A stretch of DNA of 64,000 bases from the NCBI GenBank assembly GCA_963556195.1, contig OY744532.1, positions 105,747,083 through 105,811,082 on the forward strand, read 5' to 3'. This DNA comes from Sepiola atlantica (lineage: Eukaryota > Mollusca > Cephalopoda > Sepiida > Sepiolidae). The notes under the pieces were generated by a model. That model ran no database searches. It had not been told where the DNA came from and was given only the letters and a program-made list of their open reading frames with translations. Below, piece by piece: positions 18,427 through 29,149 of this stretch; the stretch's first letter is position 1, and every line of letters starts with the position of its first letter. The position numbers and the translations under genes were made by a program.

Positions 18427-18770
18427 CATGTGCATATATTTTTGCAAAAGTATAAGTACACAGGTGCATATATTTTTGCAAAAGTATAAGTACACATGTG
18501 CATATATTTTTGCAAAAGTATAAGTACACATGTGCATATATTTTTGCAAAAGTATAAGTACACATGTGTATATATTTTTGCAAAAGTATAAGTACACATG
18601 TGCATATATTTTTGCAAAAGTATAAGTACACATGTGCATATATTTTTGCAAAAGTATAAGTACACATGTGCATATATTTTTGCAAAAGTATAAGTACACA
18701 TGTGCATATATTTTTGCAAAAGTATAAGTACACATGTGCATATATTTTTGCAAAATTATAAGTACACTTG
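18427..18770. repeat. 34-bp minisatellite, about ten copies
   Basis: Units TGTGCATATATTTTTGCAAA plus AGTATAAGTACACA are nearly identical. Because 34 is not a multiple of three and the minus strand lacks stops in the unit, three overlapping Cys/Tyr-rich frames stay open (105-129 codons). These are artefacts. Confidence 0.95.
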
Positions 18771-19212
18771 AGGGGGGGGGCTACATTACACGAATCAATC
18801 TTTATAACTATTTTTTCTTTAATCTTTTTCCTTGTAATGGATTGAAAATAATGATTTCATAATCTCATTGTGAGATTTTATTCTACATTTTCATTTGTGC
18901 CATTTTTTCGTATTTATCCACTCGTGCCATTTTACCTGTGCCATTTTTACCGTGCCATTTCTTCCGGTGCCATTTTTACCTAAATTCGTACTTATGATGT
19001 ATAGATTTTGGTTTTACTGGTATTTAAAAAGAATGAATATTTACCATTTTACCATCAATACTAGCAATGAAAAAATTTTGGTTTAAACAGACAAAAATTA
19101 AAAGACTTATTTTTGGAATCTGAAATCAGACTCAAATCTTTCCAATTCTGATACCCTAAAATGTTCTGATTTTTCCGATTCAGGATTCCGATTCTGATTA
19201 ATCGTCCTAACA

Positions 19213-19215
<3 letters not shown>

Positions 19216-19282
<67 letters not shown>
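19216..19282. repeat. (TA)n microsatellite
   Basis: TA array at the left of an R1 family copy. Confidence 0.95.
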
Positions 19283-19284
<2 letters not shown>

Positions 19285-19285
<1 letters not shown>

Positions 19286-19801
19286 TAATGACACTAGGGC
19301 ACTGATATATTATCAGTGGCCTTTTACTTTGCAGTCTCCTTAAAAGATTCAGCTCGATGATTGTCAATTAGTGACAACAGAGCAAATATAAGTCAGATTC
19401 ATATTATATTCCAATAACCATGTTTTTGATTTTATTATTTTTATTTTTATTTTTTCATATTTCCAAAAAACATAACATTTTAAAATGGCGTATTAGTGGG
19501 TTCCTCCACCTGTGAGTTTGCTCTTTTCTTTGGTTTTTTGTTTGGTTTCACCGAAAAATGAACCACTGTATAGTGTAGGTTTTTTCAAGACACTTTAATC
19601 CAAGAACTTTTTACTCCTTATGAATTTTTCTGATGATTTTGTAATGTTGAAGAGACGATATTAACATAAAAATGTTGTTTGGCACAAGACAAATGAAACG
19701 GACCGTAAAAAATATATCTCACAGAAATGTTATGTTTTTTGGAAATGTGAAAAAATAAAAATAATAAAATAAAAACATGGTTATTGGAATATAATATGAA
19801 G
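19285..19801. repeat. R1 family, copy 2, arranged as an inverted repeat
   Basis: Arms 19398-19480 and 19725-19801 are inverse copies of the TATTCCAATAACCATG to AAAAAACATAACATT segment. Between them lie blocks shared with 50455-50680 (CTGTGAGTTTGCTCTTTTC and TGAACCACTGTATAGTGTAGG). Both ends approach (TA)n. Confidence 0.75.
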
Positions 19802-19844
19802 CTGACTTATATGTATATGTTTGTCTATTTATTTCTCTCTCTCG

Positions 19845-19845
<1 letters not shown>

Positions 19846-19937
<92 letters not shown>
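19846..19937. repeat. (TA)n-(CA)n-(TA)n compound microsatellite
   Basis: TA arrays at 19846-19902 and 19917-19937 separated by a CACACA block. Confidence 0.95.
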
Positions 19938-19982
19938 GGAAATGAAAAAGGAAAAAAAACAAGATATATTTTTTTTATATAT

Positions 19983-20024
19983 TCATCAACGTTTCGTCTT
20001 TATTGTAAGACTTCCTCAGGATGA
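19983..20024 (-). ncRNA. hammerhead ribozyme motif (PLE family 2)
   Basis: The minus strand reads UCAUC, CUGAGGA, a GUCUU/AAGAC stem II, GAAA, a 2-bp ACGU stem III, U17 and GAUGA completing a perfect 5-bp stem I. Confidence 0.85.
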
Positions 20025-20148
20025 TAATTTGAAGAAAAATGTAATACAAATACATCGAAATTTTGGGTTGACATGATGGAGAGATAAAGGAAAGTAGTAG
20101 CCGTGGTTACTGTGAGCGTTGGAGGAGAGTCAAGGCTGTGAGACGTCG

Positions 20149-20150
<2 letters not shown>
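19983..20150 (-). mobile_element. PLE (family 2) 3' region with hammerhead
   Basis: The minus strand shares with 26010-26311 and 55560-55720 the terms AGTAGCC, ACATCGAAATTTTGGGTTGA-like sequence and the ribozyme. It ends at the (TA)n of 20152-20184 on its 5' side. Confidence 0.65.
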
Positions 20151-20185
<35 letters not shown>

Positions 20186-20469
20186 CACACGTGTCTGTGT
20201 TTATATTTGTTGCAAACTGATGTTGACTTTAATATTGAAAAGGTTTGTTACTCTCCATCATATAATTATTATTGCTTTTTATATTAATACAACATCCATA
20301 TTAACAAGTCCCAAACCAAACAATATAACTCAATATCAAATTGGTATTTATTAGCATCGAATCCAATAATGCTCAATACAATTTTGACAGAGCTTCTTAA
20401 TAATAAAATAATATTATAAAAAAATATATAATAGCTACAAAAATGCAATCATGTTTTGATACCGTATTA

Positions 20470-20510
20470 CATTAGGCCTGATGAGATTTGAGATCGAAAC
20501 ATGATTGCAT
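20470..20510 (+). ncRNA. possible hammerhead (incomplete)
   Basis: CUGAUGA (20478-20484), GAU/AUC stem II and GAAA (20496-20499) are present, but I cannot find a convincing stem III and stem I. The GAAACATGATTGCAT segment recurs inverted at 20441-20455 and directly at 21020-21034, so it is part of a repeat. Confidence 0.4.
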
Positions 20511-20882
20511 TTATAGTAGCTATTCGATTTCCATTTCTACATATGTAAGCGCATATGTATATATTGATATTTGCAATAAACTTAAGTTGGCTTTGATAAA
20601 AGTAAATTCGTATGAATGACCGGATCGATTCGGTTGTTGGAATTCTTGCAGGAGGGGCCACGTGAAGGTTGCCAACATCCCCATGTGAAAGTGGTACTAT
20701 GGAACCGACAGATCGTCAGTCCATGTCGTTATCAACTTAACAACCGTCACCTCCGGCTTTAATGCTAAAAATGTGTGAGTATCTATTAGTAATAATAATT
20801 TATGATTATAGATATTGATATTATAACTGATGTTAATAATATTAGTACATATATATAAATGTGTGTTATTTCTTCAGACCAA

Positions 20883-20924
20883 TAATCCTGAGGAAGTCTT
20901 GAAATAAAGACGAAACGTTGATGA
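20883..20924 (+). ncRNA. hammerhead ribozyme motif (PLE family 2)
   Basis: CUGAGGA (20888-20894), GUCUU/AAGAC stem II, GAAA (20912-20915), ACGU stem III, U17, GAUGA. Stem I is shortened to AUC/GAU. Confidence 0.75.
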
Positions 20925-20964
20925 ATACATAAATAGTAGTTTTAGTTTTCCTTTTTAAATTTTC

Positions 20965-21010
<46 letters not shown>

Positions 21011-21038
21011 TTGGAGATCGAAACATGATTGCATTTAA

Positions 21039-21103
<65 letters not shown>
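21039..21103. repeat. (TG)n-(TA)n compound microsatellite
   Basis: A TG run passes into TA. A (TA)n-(GA)n array lies nearby at 20968-21010. Confidence 0.95.
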
Positions 21104-21107
<4 letters not shown>

Positions 21108-21117
21108 ACATTTTTTA

Positions 21118-21321
21118 TTTATACAAACATACCAAATAAATATACAGCTCTATTTATTATTGAGTACTATTATATAAACTCAGTAAGTATTCATTGGATT
21201 ACCCCCTATGGACACACACTCTCTGAAATATATATATATATATATATATATATTGAACAAGTTTAGATGCATTTATAAAGTAAATTTAAAATAAATGTTT
21301 TCAAAAGTGCTCAATACTGGC

Positions 21322-21366
<45 letters not shown>

Positions 21367-21580
21367 TGGGTATAAAACTTTTTATTTATACAAACATACC
21401 AAATAAATATACAGCTCTATTTATTATTGAGTACTATTTTATAAACTCAGTAAGTATTCACTGGATTAACCCCTATGGACGCAAACTCTTCGAAATATAT
21501 AATTAATTGAACAAGTTTAGATGCATTTATAAAATAAACTTAAAACCAATATTTTTTTTAAAGTGCTCAATACTAGATGA

Positions 21581-21583
<3 letters not shown>
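21118..21583 (+). repeat. tandem pair of a (TA)n-linked segment
   Basis: Two copies of about 260 bp (from 21118 and 21378) share TTTATACAAACATACCAAAT, CTCTATTTATTATTGAGTAC, ACTCAGTAAGTATTCA, GTTTAGATGCATTTATAAA and AAGTGCTCAATACT, each followed by (TA)n (21326-21362 and 21584-21649). The middle matches the GCTC-GAGC family at 9302. Confidence 0.8.

Positions 21584-21649
<66 letters not shown>
21584..21649. repeat. (TA)n microsatellite
   Basis: A 66-bp TA array closing the tandem pair. Confidence 0.95.
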
Positions 21650-21652
<3 letters not shown>

Positions 21653-22119
21653 ATGAAGAATGAACTTTTCGGAATTGGAACATAGTCAAAACAAGACAGC
21701 AGACCTTGCACACAGAAAGGGTTCGATATCCTTTCAGATAGAGCTTTATAACAATAATAAATAATTATGAAGATAGCCCCCTTTTTAAATTTTTTTTTAT
21801 TGTTATGCACACACACACACACATATATATATATATTCTCACACGTGTATATATTTCTATTTCTGTTCAACTGATTTTTGTTTTAATTTTAAAGTGTGTT
21901 AGTAATCATAATATCGTTACAAAATTTTTTTTATCTGTTATCCATGTGATTATTGGATAGTAATATTTTGTAAACTAACCTGTGCTGGTTTCTGAGGGTT
22001 CGAAAAGTTTTGCTCTTACTGTGAGGAGGAGACCCGCTGGTGATAGTCCATCCAATAGTAAAACGGTGAAAAGAAAAGGAACCGGAGGAGGAATCAAGGA
22101 AGAGACGGAAGATGGAGGG

Positions 22120-22700
22120 AGACAATGTTTAGAGATGATGATGATGAAGAAGAAGAAGTAGGAAGAGGAGGAGGAGGAGAAGAAAGGATTTTGGTATGGG
22201 TTAGTCCCTTAATGAATGAACCTGTTGGGCAATCATGAAATTCTCTTGGAATTGTACAACTAGTACCCCTCCCCCTCTCTTCTGTAACTTATGTCAATAG
22301 TCGTACTACTACCACCACTACTACTACTACTACGCCTGCTACTTCTTTGTTGGTATTATTATCAGAGTGTTAGAAGATGATGAGGATGAGGCAGAATGGT
22401 TCTTGGAGAGAGAGGGTGATAAAAACAGGAATAAATATTGGTGGGGAATGGTTGGAGTTTGATTTTAAATAGGCAGAGTATTAATAGGAGTAGGAGAAGC
22501 CTGGTAAAACCACAAGAAAGGCGGCGGGGGGGGGGGGAAGAAAAAAAAGAGAAAAGTTTTGCTTAGAGACTTGTCTGTGGACTCAGCAGTAAAGTCAGAT
22601 TGTTTTTTGGGAGGGAGTTTTATCAGGGGTTTTTTTTTGGGGGGGGGGCATTTTTTTTTTTTGTTAGGGTGCGGATGGAAGACCAAAAATAATAAAGAAA
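22120..22700. other. low-complexity purine-rich and G-run region
   Basis: Contains (GAT)n, (GAA)n and (GAG)n at 22133-22190, (CTA)n at 22312-22333 and long G or T runs at 22520-22660. No supported gene. Confidence 0.6.
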
Positions 22701-22804
22701 AAACAAAAAAATGAAGAAATTCCGGTATATTAACTATTGGGGACATAAATTATTTTAAAGGAAATACAGTTGGGAAATTAGCCAAAAAACAATTTATTTT
22801 ACTT

Positions 22805-23015
22805 TACCGGAGCAAAGTGTAGCAGCTGTTCTGATACTAGACTTTATATTTTCTGTCCTCGGTCAGTGAAGGAGAAATCTTTCTAGACTGAGTTAATTTT
22901 AATTTTTCTCCCACTCCAAAGTTCCCCTTTTTGGGGAGCTGGATTTCTCCACATTAAAAGCCGATCTTGTATCTAACTCTGCCCCCCCCCGTGGGGAGGC
23001 AAGTAAATAGGAACT
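22805..23015 (+). mobile_element. U2 snRNA-headed SINE
   Basis: The head GAGCAAAGTGTAGCAGCTGT resembles U2 snRNA. The body has TCGGTCAGTGAAGGAGAAAT, CCCCTTTTTGGGGAGCTGG and TCTAACTCTGCCC, and the tail is GAGGCAAGTAAATAGG. The same order is found at 45105, 59951 and, with a longer middle, 28125. Confidence 0.7.
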
Positions 23016-23371
23016 ACTCATTTGTGACATATTTGCATTAACGAAATTATAAAATTTAATAGAAGATATGTTAAGTTACCGTAATTATTGGTTGTGAGTA
23101 AAGTAATAAGGGGGTCAGACATCTTGTTATTTCAGGAAGTAAAGTACGGAAACAGACCAGAATGGACTAAGAAAAAATGTCATATCAAAGAACCCACTTT
23201 TAGTTTTATTTATCTTAGTCCCTTCCAATCCGGTCCGGTATCTTACTCCCTAAAATTACAAGGTGGCTGACCCCTTATTACTTTACTCACAACCAATACT
23301 GACGGTAATTTTACATGCTTATATCTTCTATTAAATATAATTTTTTTAATGCAAATACGTCAAAAGTTAAT

Positions 23372-23715
23372 TGGTTGCATCCCTGTGTTTATTTTACAAG
23401 TACTTCCACGGAATTTGCTCTGATGAACTTACTACACTTGTACCCCCTTAACGTAAGTACACCCGACCAACCCAGCTAGCAGCAAAATCACACCCCTTCA
23501 CTGTAGAGGTCCGCAATTGCCACAACACTTTCTAGTCTAATAGCTTCTTTTCTTGGATACTTTGTCTTCGGAATTCCCTCCCTGTTTCCCTATGCAGAAA
23601 TTTAAATGCAATGTGAATTAACGCCTTGCAACACAACTCCCCACTTAGAATGACCTCTTTAAATCTGACCCCTAATCACAGTAGACCCTCACATCTCAGT
23701 GGCCTTGTTTGGAGT
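23372..23715 (+). pseudogene. jockey-like reverse transcriptase C-terminus, decayed
   Basis: Matches the copy at 35372 across GTGTTTATTTTACAAGTACT, TTGCTCTGATGAACTTACTA and the tail MQKFKC, followed by the 3' UTR ending GGCCTTGTTTGGAGTGAACA. Several stops and indels are present. Confidence 0.7.
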
Positions 23716-24139
23716 GAACAAAAGTATTTTTTTAAAAAGTAAACCAAAATAAATTGGGTTTGACTAATATCCCAACTGTATTTCCTTTCCAATAATTTAT
23801 GGCGCCAAAAATAACGTTTACCAAAATTTTGTTTGTCTGACAGAGCATAAATTGGTCAACCTGAAGTTTAGGTTTCAGATAATTTTTTTCGAAAAAGGCC
23901 ATATGCAGTAGCTCAAAAATTGTATATTGTTTAAGATTACGACATGCTGAATGTATTGCAGTTAAAATCAATTTAGTATTACCTATGAAATAGTAAAAAA
24001 CACTCTTTTTAAATAAGTAAATGTGCTAGTATTATCGGCTTATTTCAAAGATCACAACATATTTCATTGGATAGACAGTAGTCGCTAAATACGGGAATCA
24101 AAATTAGGTTCAATAAAAAGAAGTAAAGTCTTTTTGTGA

Positions 24140-24597
24140 CTTATATAAAATCATTTATTTAAAACAATAAAAATATTTATATAAAATCATTTATTTAAAC
24201 AATAAAAATATTTATATCAAATCATTTATTTAAAACAATAACATTTTTTATATAAAATCATTTATTTAAAACAATAAAACTATTTATATAAAATCATTTA
24301 TTTAAAACAATAAAAATATTTATATAAAATCATTTATTTAAAACAATAAAAATATTTATATCAAATCATTTATTTAAAACAATAACATTTTTTATATAAA
24401 ATCATTTATAAATGAATATAAAAATATTTATATAAAATTATTTATTTAAAACAATAAAAATATTTATATAAAATCATTTATTTAAAACAATAAAACTATT
24501 TATATAAAACTATTTATTTAAAACAATAAAACTATTTATATAAAATCATTTATTTAAAACAATAAAAATATTTATATAAAATAATTTATTTAAAAGG
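24140..24597. repeat. 35-bp tandem repeat, about 13 copies
   Basis: Units TTATATAAAATCATTTATTT plus AAAACAATAAAAATA with minor variants; one divergent unit lies near 24405-24425. Confidence 0.92.
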
Positions 24598-24781
24598 AGA
24601 GTACAAAGTGAACTTTCGGTTTACTTTCGGCAGATTCGTAACTCTCGCTTCCCTTATTTTGTCCTTTAGTCCTCAGATTCCATGAGCGATGTTTCTGGCA
24701 AAAGGCAAAGAATTGCTGTTTTCTGGGTCGGAATTTTATCGTTGGCTAGTTTTTTACCTTGAAATAGTATCTTTTTTTTTT

Positions 24782-24846
24782 AGCTCCTTACATCAAGTGG
24801 CTTCATGTCTTGTCTGGAGCAATTTCCATTAAAAAAAATTTTTTTA
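24782..24846 (+). mobile_element. non-LTR retrotransposon 3' UTR fragment
   Basis: Matches the 3' UTR at 3844, 11547 and 47478: AGCTCCTTACATCAAGTGGC, then TGTCTGGAGCAATTTCC and an A run. Confidence 0.8.
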
Positions 24847-25201
24847 AATACAAAACAATAAAACATTTATTAAAATATTTGTTTCAAAACATAATTCTTG
24901 TATTTTCTTTTATAATTCATTGAAAGACTTTACTTCTTTTTCATTCTTCTTTCCGTGGCACCTTGTTTCCATTCCCCTTTTTTTTTATCAATCATGCGGC
25001 TATATTGAAAATAACCCGATGTACAAGCAAGTATTAAAAAGTGTTTTTCAACTATTAATATGTAATGCTAAATTGATTTTAACACCAAGACATTCAGCAT
25101 GTCATAATCTTTAGAAAAATCTATACAATTTTTGAGCTAGTGCATATCGCCTTTCCCTAACTCTAACACAAAAGGAACATAAAAAACAATAACTCTCTCA
25201 G

Positions 25202-25421
25202 TGCACTTTTTCCCCATGTATCAGAGCACGATCATGCTTTCAAATTTGAACAGGCCAAAATCACCAAACACATTCACAACAAAGCTCGGCGAAGACTACT
25301 GGAAACTGCACTAATCACAGCCTCCAACACCATCAGACAACGAAATGGCTTCTACAATCTATCCCCCTTAATAAGCAAAATTATCCTGACCGAACAAAAA
25401 CTAAACCTAGATCATGGCTAA
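25202..25421 (+). pseudogene. Penelope-like element C-terminus (family 2)
   Basis: One frame reads SEHDHAFKFEQAKI, HNKARRRLLETALI, SNTIRQRNGFYNL and ends LNLDHG at a TAA (25419-25421). This matches the C-terminal end of PLE GIY-YIG endonuclease regions, where FxxxxAKI and R...E...I are typical. The upstream catalytic Tyr motif and the reverse transcriptase are lost. A C-rich 3' region of about 850 bp and a hammerhead follow. Confidence 0.7.
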
Positions 25422-26330
25422 CCTTTCTTCTCTTCGTTCTCAATTGTACTTATATACAAGTCCCCGCACACACACACACGTACTAACTCCTCCTCACATA
25501 CATTTTCATTCACTACGAATCTAAACCACTTAACCACAAATAACAGCCTTACCAATGAACACAATCTAGACATCCTCACAAATATTTAGATATTAAAACC
25601 CCTTCCGCCCTCAATTTAATTTCAAACCATCATCACAGCCTGCACAAAACTACATTTCACCTATTTCTCGCCAAAATTAATATCTCTTTTTTCCTTCCCT
25701 TATTGTCATATTCGCAGCATATTTCAACACATTCCTTCTAACTCACTTATATTCACACATTCCTGACATAGCCAGCTGGTCAATACTCCTACCCTCCAAA
25801 AATTTCACACCTAACCACAACAAAATCTCCCTCCCCCCTCACCCATCTCACCCTTTCGATTACTTCTTTCACACTCTTACCCACCCACCCCACCTACTTT
25901 CAAATTATCTTCATTTCTTCAAATCTTTTTCTAAAACTATGATACTACCTACATACGAAAGACACAGAGTTTCCCCCTTCCCTCCTCTTTCCTCAGCCCC
26001 GCAAAATCCAAGCTACACCTCACCACGACAAAAACCTCAGCACCCCTCCCCTCTCTCCCACCCTAAGACAAATTCACTAACACTCCCAACCCTCCTCTTT
26101 TTCACTCACAGCTGTCCACATTCATTTCACTCTCTGCCACTAACTGACTTTCTCCCAGCTTGGACCTTGGTCCAGCGCTCTCAGTAGCCACGGCTACTAC
26201 TTTTTCTCATCAACCCATCATGTCAACCCAATATTTCGATGTACTTGCATGACATTTTTCTTAAAATTATCATCCTGAGGAAGTCTTAAAATAAAGACGA
26301 AACGTTGATGAATATATAAAAAATATCTCT
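25422..26330 (+). mobile_element. PLE family 2 3' region ending in a hammerhead
   Basis: A pyrimidine-rich non-coding region with CCTC and CACCC runs leads to GGATGATAATTT-like sequence, the ribozyme at 26270, and TTTTTCATCACCCATTACGT. An inverted copy of part of it (about 26010-26250) lies at 55690-55890. The 82-codon frame at 25939 is Ser/Pro low-complexity and not a gene. Confidence 0.65.
26270..26311 (+). ncRNA. hammerhead ribozyme motif (PLE family 2)
   Basis: UCAUC, CUGAGGA (26275-26281), GUCUU/AAGAC stem II, GAAA (26299-26302), ACGU stem III, U17, GAUGA giving a perfect 5-bp stem I. Confidence 0.87.
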
Positions 26331-26382
26331 TGGTTTTTCCTTTTTCATCACCCATTACGTCGGATTACTCTCATCTTTCGTT

Positions 26383-26388
<6 letters not shown>

Positions 26389-26427
<39 letters not shown>
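26389..26427. repeat. (TA)n microsatellite
   Basis: TA array 3' of the PLE family 2 end, after GGATTACTCTCATCTTTCG; the same sequence precedes (TA)n at 56054. Confidence 0.95.
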
Positions 26428-26428
<1 letters not shown>

Positions 26429-26929
26429 GTCAGTATATCTTTAATATTTACTTAAACAATGCTCAATATGTGAGTAGAGCTTAGTAGTAGTGTGAAAATG
26501 TACTCATGGCAAGTCAGCTACACAGAAACGTTTATGTTTCATTCACGGGGGAAATCATCTGGCAATCAGCCTGATGCTACGATGGGTCATCTGTTGTTTT
26601 GAATGGATGGTATCTTGAGATTTTCAATCCTTTCATAATATTCATCATCATTCAAATGTCATTCTATCCATCTCATTAACTCTTATCCTCTAGTCGTTTT
26701 TTAGCCTTGATACGTGCTGACGTACTTGTAAAAACAGAAAGATGTAAACCGTGGAAGAAAAGAGATGATTTTTCCGAAATTTCATCAGAGAAACAGATGC
26801 TGAAAAAAAAAAGAAGTTTTTTTTTAAACAAAGGAAAAAACCTTGTGAGAAAATAAAACAAAAATATTCTTGAAAGAAGTTTTTTCATTTTGTGGTGCAT
26901 ATTACTTTGCAGTAATATGCTTTTTGATT

Positions 26930-27110
26930 TTTACCATCTGTGGAACACATTATCACAGAACTGCTTCCCTGTGCACTACAACATCTGGGCTGCCGGCCTA
27001 TGGAACTCCCTCCCTGCTTCCTGTTTCTCCGACTGTACCGACATGCAGAAATTTAAAACATCTTCAAATCCACTGTCAACCAATACTTGTCCTAAACCAT
27101 TCTCATAAGT
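26930..27110 (+). pseudogene. jockey-like reverse transcriptase fragment
   Basis: Reads AAGLWNSLPASCFSDCTDMQ and KFKTSSNPLSTNTC in one frame and LWNTL in another, matching the C-terminal tail of this RT family. Confidence 0.65.
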
Positions 27111-27164
27111 ACTCAACTTATTTTAGACACGTCGTGGGGATACGTTCTCGACAGTCGGTCCGAC

Positions 27165-27405
27165 ATTGTTACTGTCGGGTTTAGATGTGCTCTTGTTGAG
27201 TCTCAGGAGGTCCACCCTCCCAGGCTTTTCCTTCTCTTTGAGAAAGGGGTTGGTTTATCGCGAACAGCCTGAGGCGCCCCTACCAGGGAATGCCGACGGG
27301 GTTGCTCAGGCATTTTTTGAGGGGCAACGTGCGCTAATCCTAGGGCACTGGCTTTTCAACCTAACCCCTGACCTTTTCTCTAACCTCCTGGGGAGGTAAG
27401 TAAAA
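27165..27405 (+). mobile_element. SINE related to the U2-headed family (long body, head lost)
   Basis: Shares with 28125-28455 GGAGGTCCACC, CCCAGGCTTT, CCTGAGGC, CCCCTACC and GGGAATGCCGACGGGG, and the tail GGGGAGGTAAGTAAA. No U2-like head is visible. Confidence 0.6.
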
Positions 27406-27822
27406 TAAGTAATCAAACTTTGTTCATCCCATCCATCTCATTAATCCTCATCCTCGAGTGGCTTTTGCCTTGATAAGTGGTGACTCACTAGTAAATAAAA
27501 ATTGTAGATATAATTGACATGGACGATGGGGATAGGCGCGGACAGTGGACTTCGGTTCTGTCAGTGCTATAACATTACTTTCAATCTTTACGACACCCCC
27601 CCCCTACCAGGCATGAGTTAAATAGTAGAGTAGACTAGACTTTCAAGCCTTAGTAGGGCAACTAGGTTTACTTTGACATCGTGATATTCTACGAGGTAAG
27701 TTATCACTGAACAGATACATCATGATAGTTTTCAGAGTGGAAGAGAATGTGTGCCCGACTCAACAAAATATGAAAGCGGAGACAGAGAATAAGGAGATTT
27801 GCCAAATAGAAAATGACATAAA

Positions 27823-28040
27823 AAGGATTTGAAGTTACATTTCAGTTGTGGTTGCAAACCTTAATGAATGCATATGTAAGGCAAAGTTCTACTAGATAAG
27901 AGCTTAAGATACTCTTGCCTGGCTTTGTGCAACGTCCACTCTGAGTAGGTTGAGCCGGCTTCCTCCAAAGGCGGCAGTTTCTTGGGAATATTACATTCAC
28001 AAGCGGTTCCCAATTGCATGTATTCAATTGGCCAAAAAGT
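27823..28040 (-). repeat. isolated partial copy of the 455-bp 5S-derived unit
   Basis: Shares AAGGATTTGAAGTTACATTT, CTAGATAAGAGCTTAAGATA and TTGAGCCGGCTTCCTCCAAA with the tandem units at 29411-30321. The 5S segment itself is absent. Confidence 0.7.
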
Positions 28041-28124
28041 CTATTCGTTTTTTTTCTTTTGTCAGTTTATGGGGACCACAAACATTAAATTTACAAACAT
28101 AACCGAGTTTATGCAATTCATTTT

Positions 28125-28460
28125 CCATACTCGAGCCTTTTGACTAAGATCAAAGTGTAGTATCTGTTCCGATGGATACTGCACCCCATACTTGTGTTCT
28201 CTTGGCCTTCGGGTCTTGATTTACGCCAGTCAATGGGTCTGTCCTGTGCAGTTCTGGGAGGTCCACCTTCCCAGGCTTTGCCTCCCCTCTTTGGGGAGGA
28301 GTAAGTTTATTGCTTACTGCCTGAGGCACCCCTACCGGGGAATGCCGACGGGGCTGCCCAGGCAATTGTTAAACCCCACTTTCCCGACCCGCCCTTGGGT
28401 CACATCTTACTTGTGGGAGTAAGATAAAAACTGGCCTTGTGCCTAACTCCTGGAGAGGAG
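28125..28460 (+). mobile_element. U2 snRNA-headed SINE, best head
   Basis: The head 28130-28170 reads CTCGAGCCTTTTGACTAAGA and TCAAAGTGTAGTATCTGTTC, which matches the 5' end of U2 snRNA with few changes, including the GUAGUA branch-point recognition region. The long body contains GGAGGTCCACCTTCCCAGGC, GGGAATGCCGACGGGGCTGC and the tail GGAGAGGAGTAAATCAATAC. The rest of U2, including the Sm site, is missing, so this is not a functional snRNA gene. Confidence 0.8.
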
Positions 28461-28659
28461 TAAATCAATACTCGATTTAGAAATCTTGAGAATGTCTGCA
28501 ATTTGTCTAATTGTCAAACGGCAATCTTGTTCAACTACGGCTTTCACTTGGTCACTATCAATCATGTTTGGCCGGTTAGAGTTGAGAGTATCTTTCACTG
28601 AAAAACTTCCTTTTAAAAATCGAGCAAATCATTTCTGGCACACCCATTCTGTAAAATAT

Positions 28660-29030
28660 ATCCCTACAAAGCCACCATCCGCCCATGCATGGAGTATTGT
28701 TGTCACATCTGGGCTGGTGCACCATCCACTAGTCTCTCCCTCTTAGACAAGGTCCAAAAAAAGAGTCTCTAATCTAATAGGTCCCTCACTATCCAGCAAG
28801 CTCCAGTCTCTATCCCATCACCACAATATTGCATCTTTGTGCTTGTTTTACAAGTATTTCAATGGAATGTGCTTTGATAAACTTGCTGCTCTGGTGCCCC
28901 CTTGACGTAAATACACTCGATCAACCCGACAATCAGCTAAATCCCATCCATTCACTGTGGAAGTCCCCAGATGCCGGAGAGCCTTCTACTCTAGCTTATA
29001 CTCTATTAGCTTCTTTCTTCAAGCTACCGT
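28660..29030 (+). pseudogene. jockey-like reverse transcriptase C-terminal fragment
   Basis: Nucleotide-level match to 35482-35860 (ACAAAGCCACCATCCGCCCA, ATGGAGTATTGTTGTCACAT, GACAAGGTCCAAAAAA), with a frameshift at the A run near 28760 and another near 28905. Confidence 0.8.
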
Positions 29031-29149
29031 CCTTTAGAATATGTAAGAAATCCTCTGTTTGTCAACATGCTCGCTACACCAAAATACAGGATTTGAAGAA
29101 TAGGAATATAACACGATCTTTAGTAGGCCGGAAAGATGACATTAAAAAA

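Larger units (their letters stand above)
23885..25156. repeat. 1.27-kb inverted repeat enclosing a satellite
   Basis: Arms 23885-24016 and 25021-25156 are inverted copies (CATTCAGCATGTC, CAATTTTTGAGCTA, CTAAATTGATTTTAA) at roughly 80% similarity. A second inverted pair lies inside (24116-24139 and 24922-24942, AAGTAAAGTCTTT). The centre holds a 35-bp satellite and a retrotransposon 3' UTR. Confidence 0.7.

Noticed and set aside
18364..18753. Three overlapping minus-strand frames of 105-129 codons
   Set aside because: They arise from a stop-free 34-bp minisatellite read in all three frames.
18427..18770. CRISPR-like regularly spaced repeat
   Set aside because: The units are contiguous with no unique spacers, and the DNA is eukaryotic.
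25939..26187. 82-codon Ser/Pro-rich frame
   Set aside because: It lies in the pyrimidine-rich 3' region of a Penelope-like element, and an inverted copy of that region at 55690-55890 carries no matching open frame.
28125..28175. Functional U2 snRNA gene
   Set aside because: Only the 5' 40-50 nucleotides are present; the Sm site and 3' stem-loops are missing.
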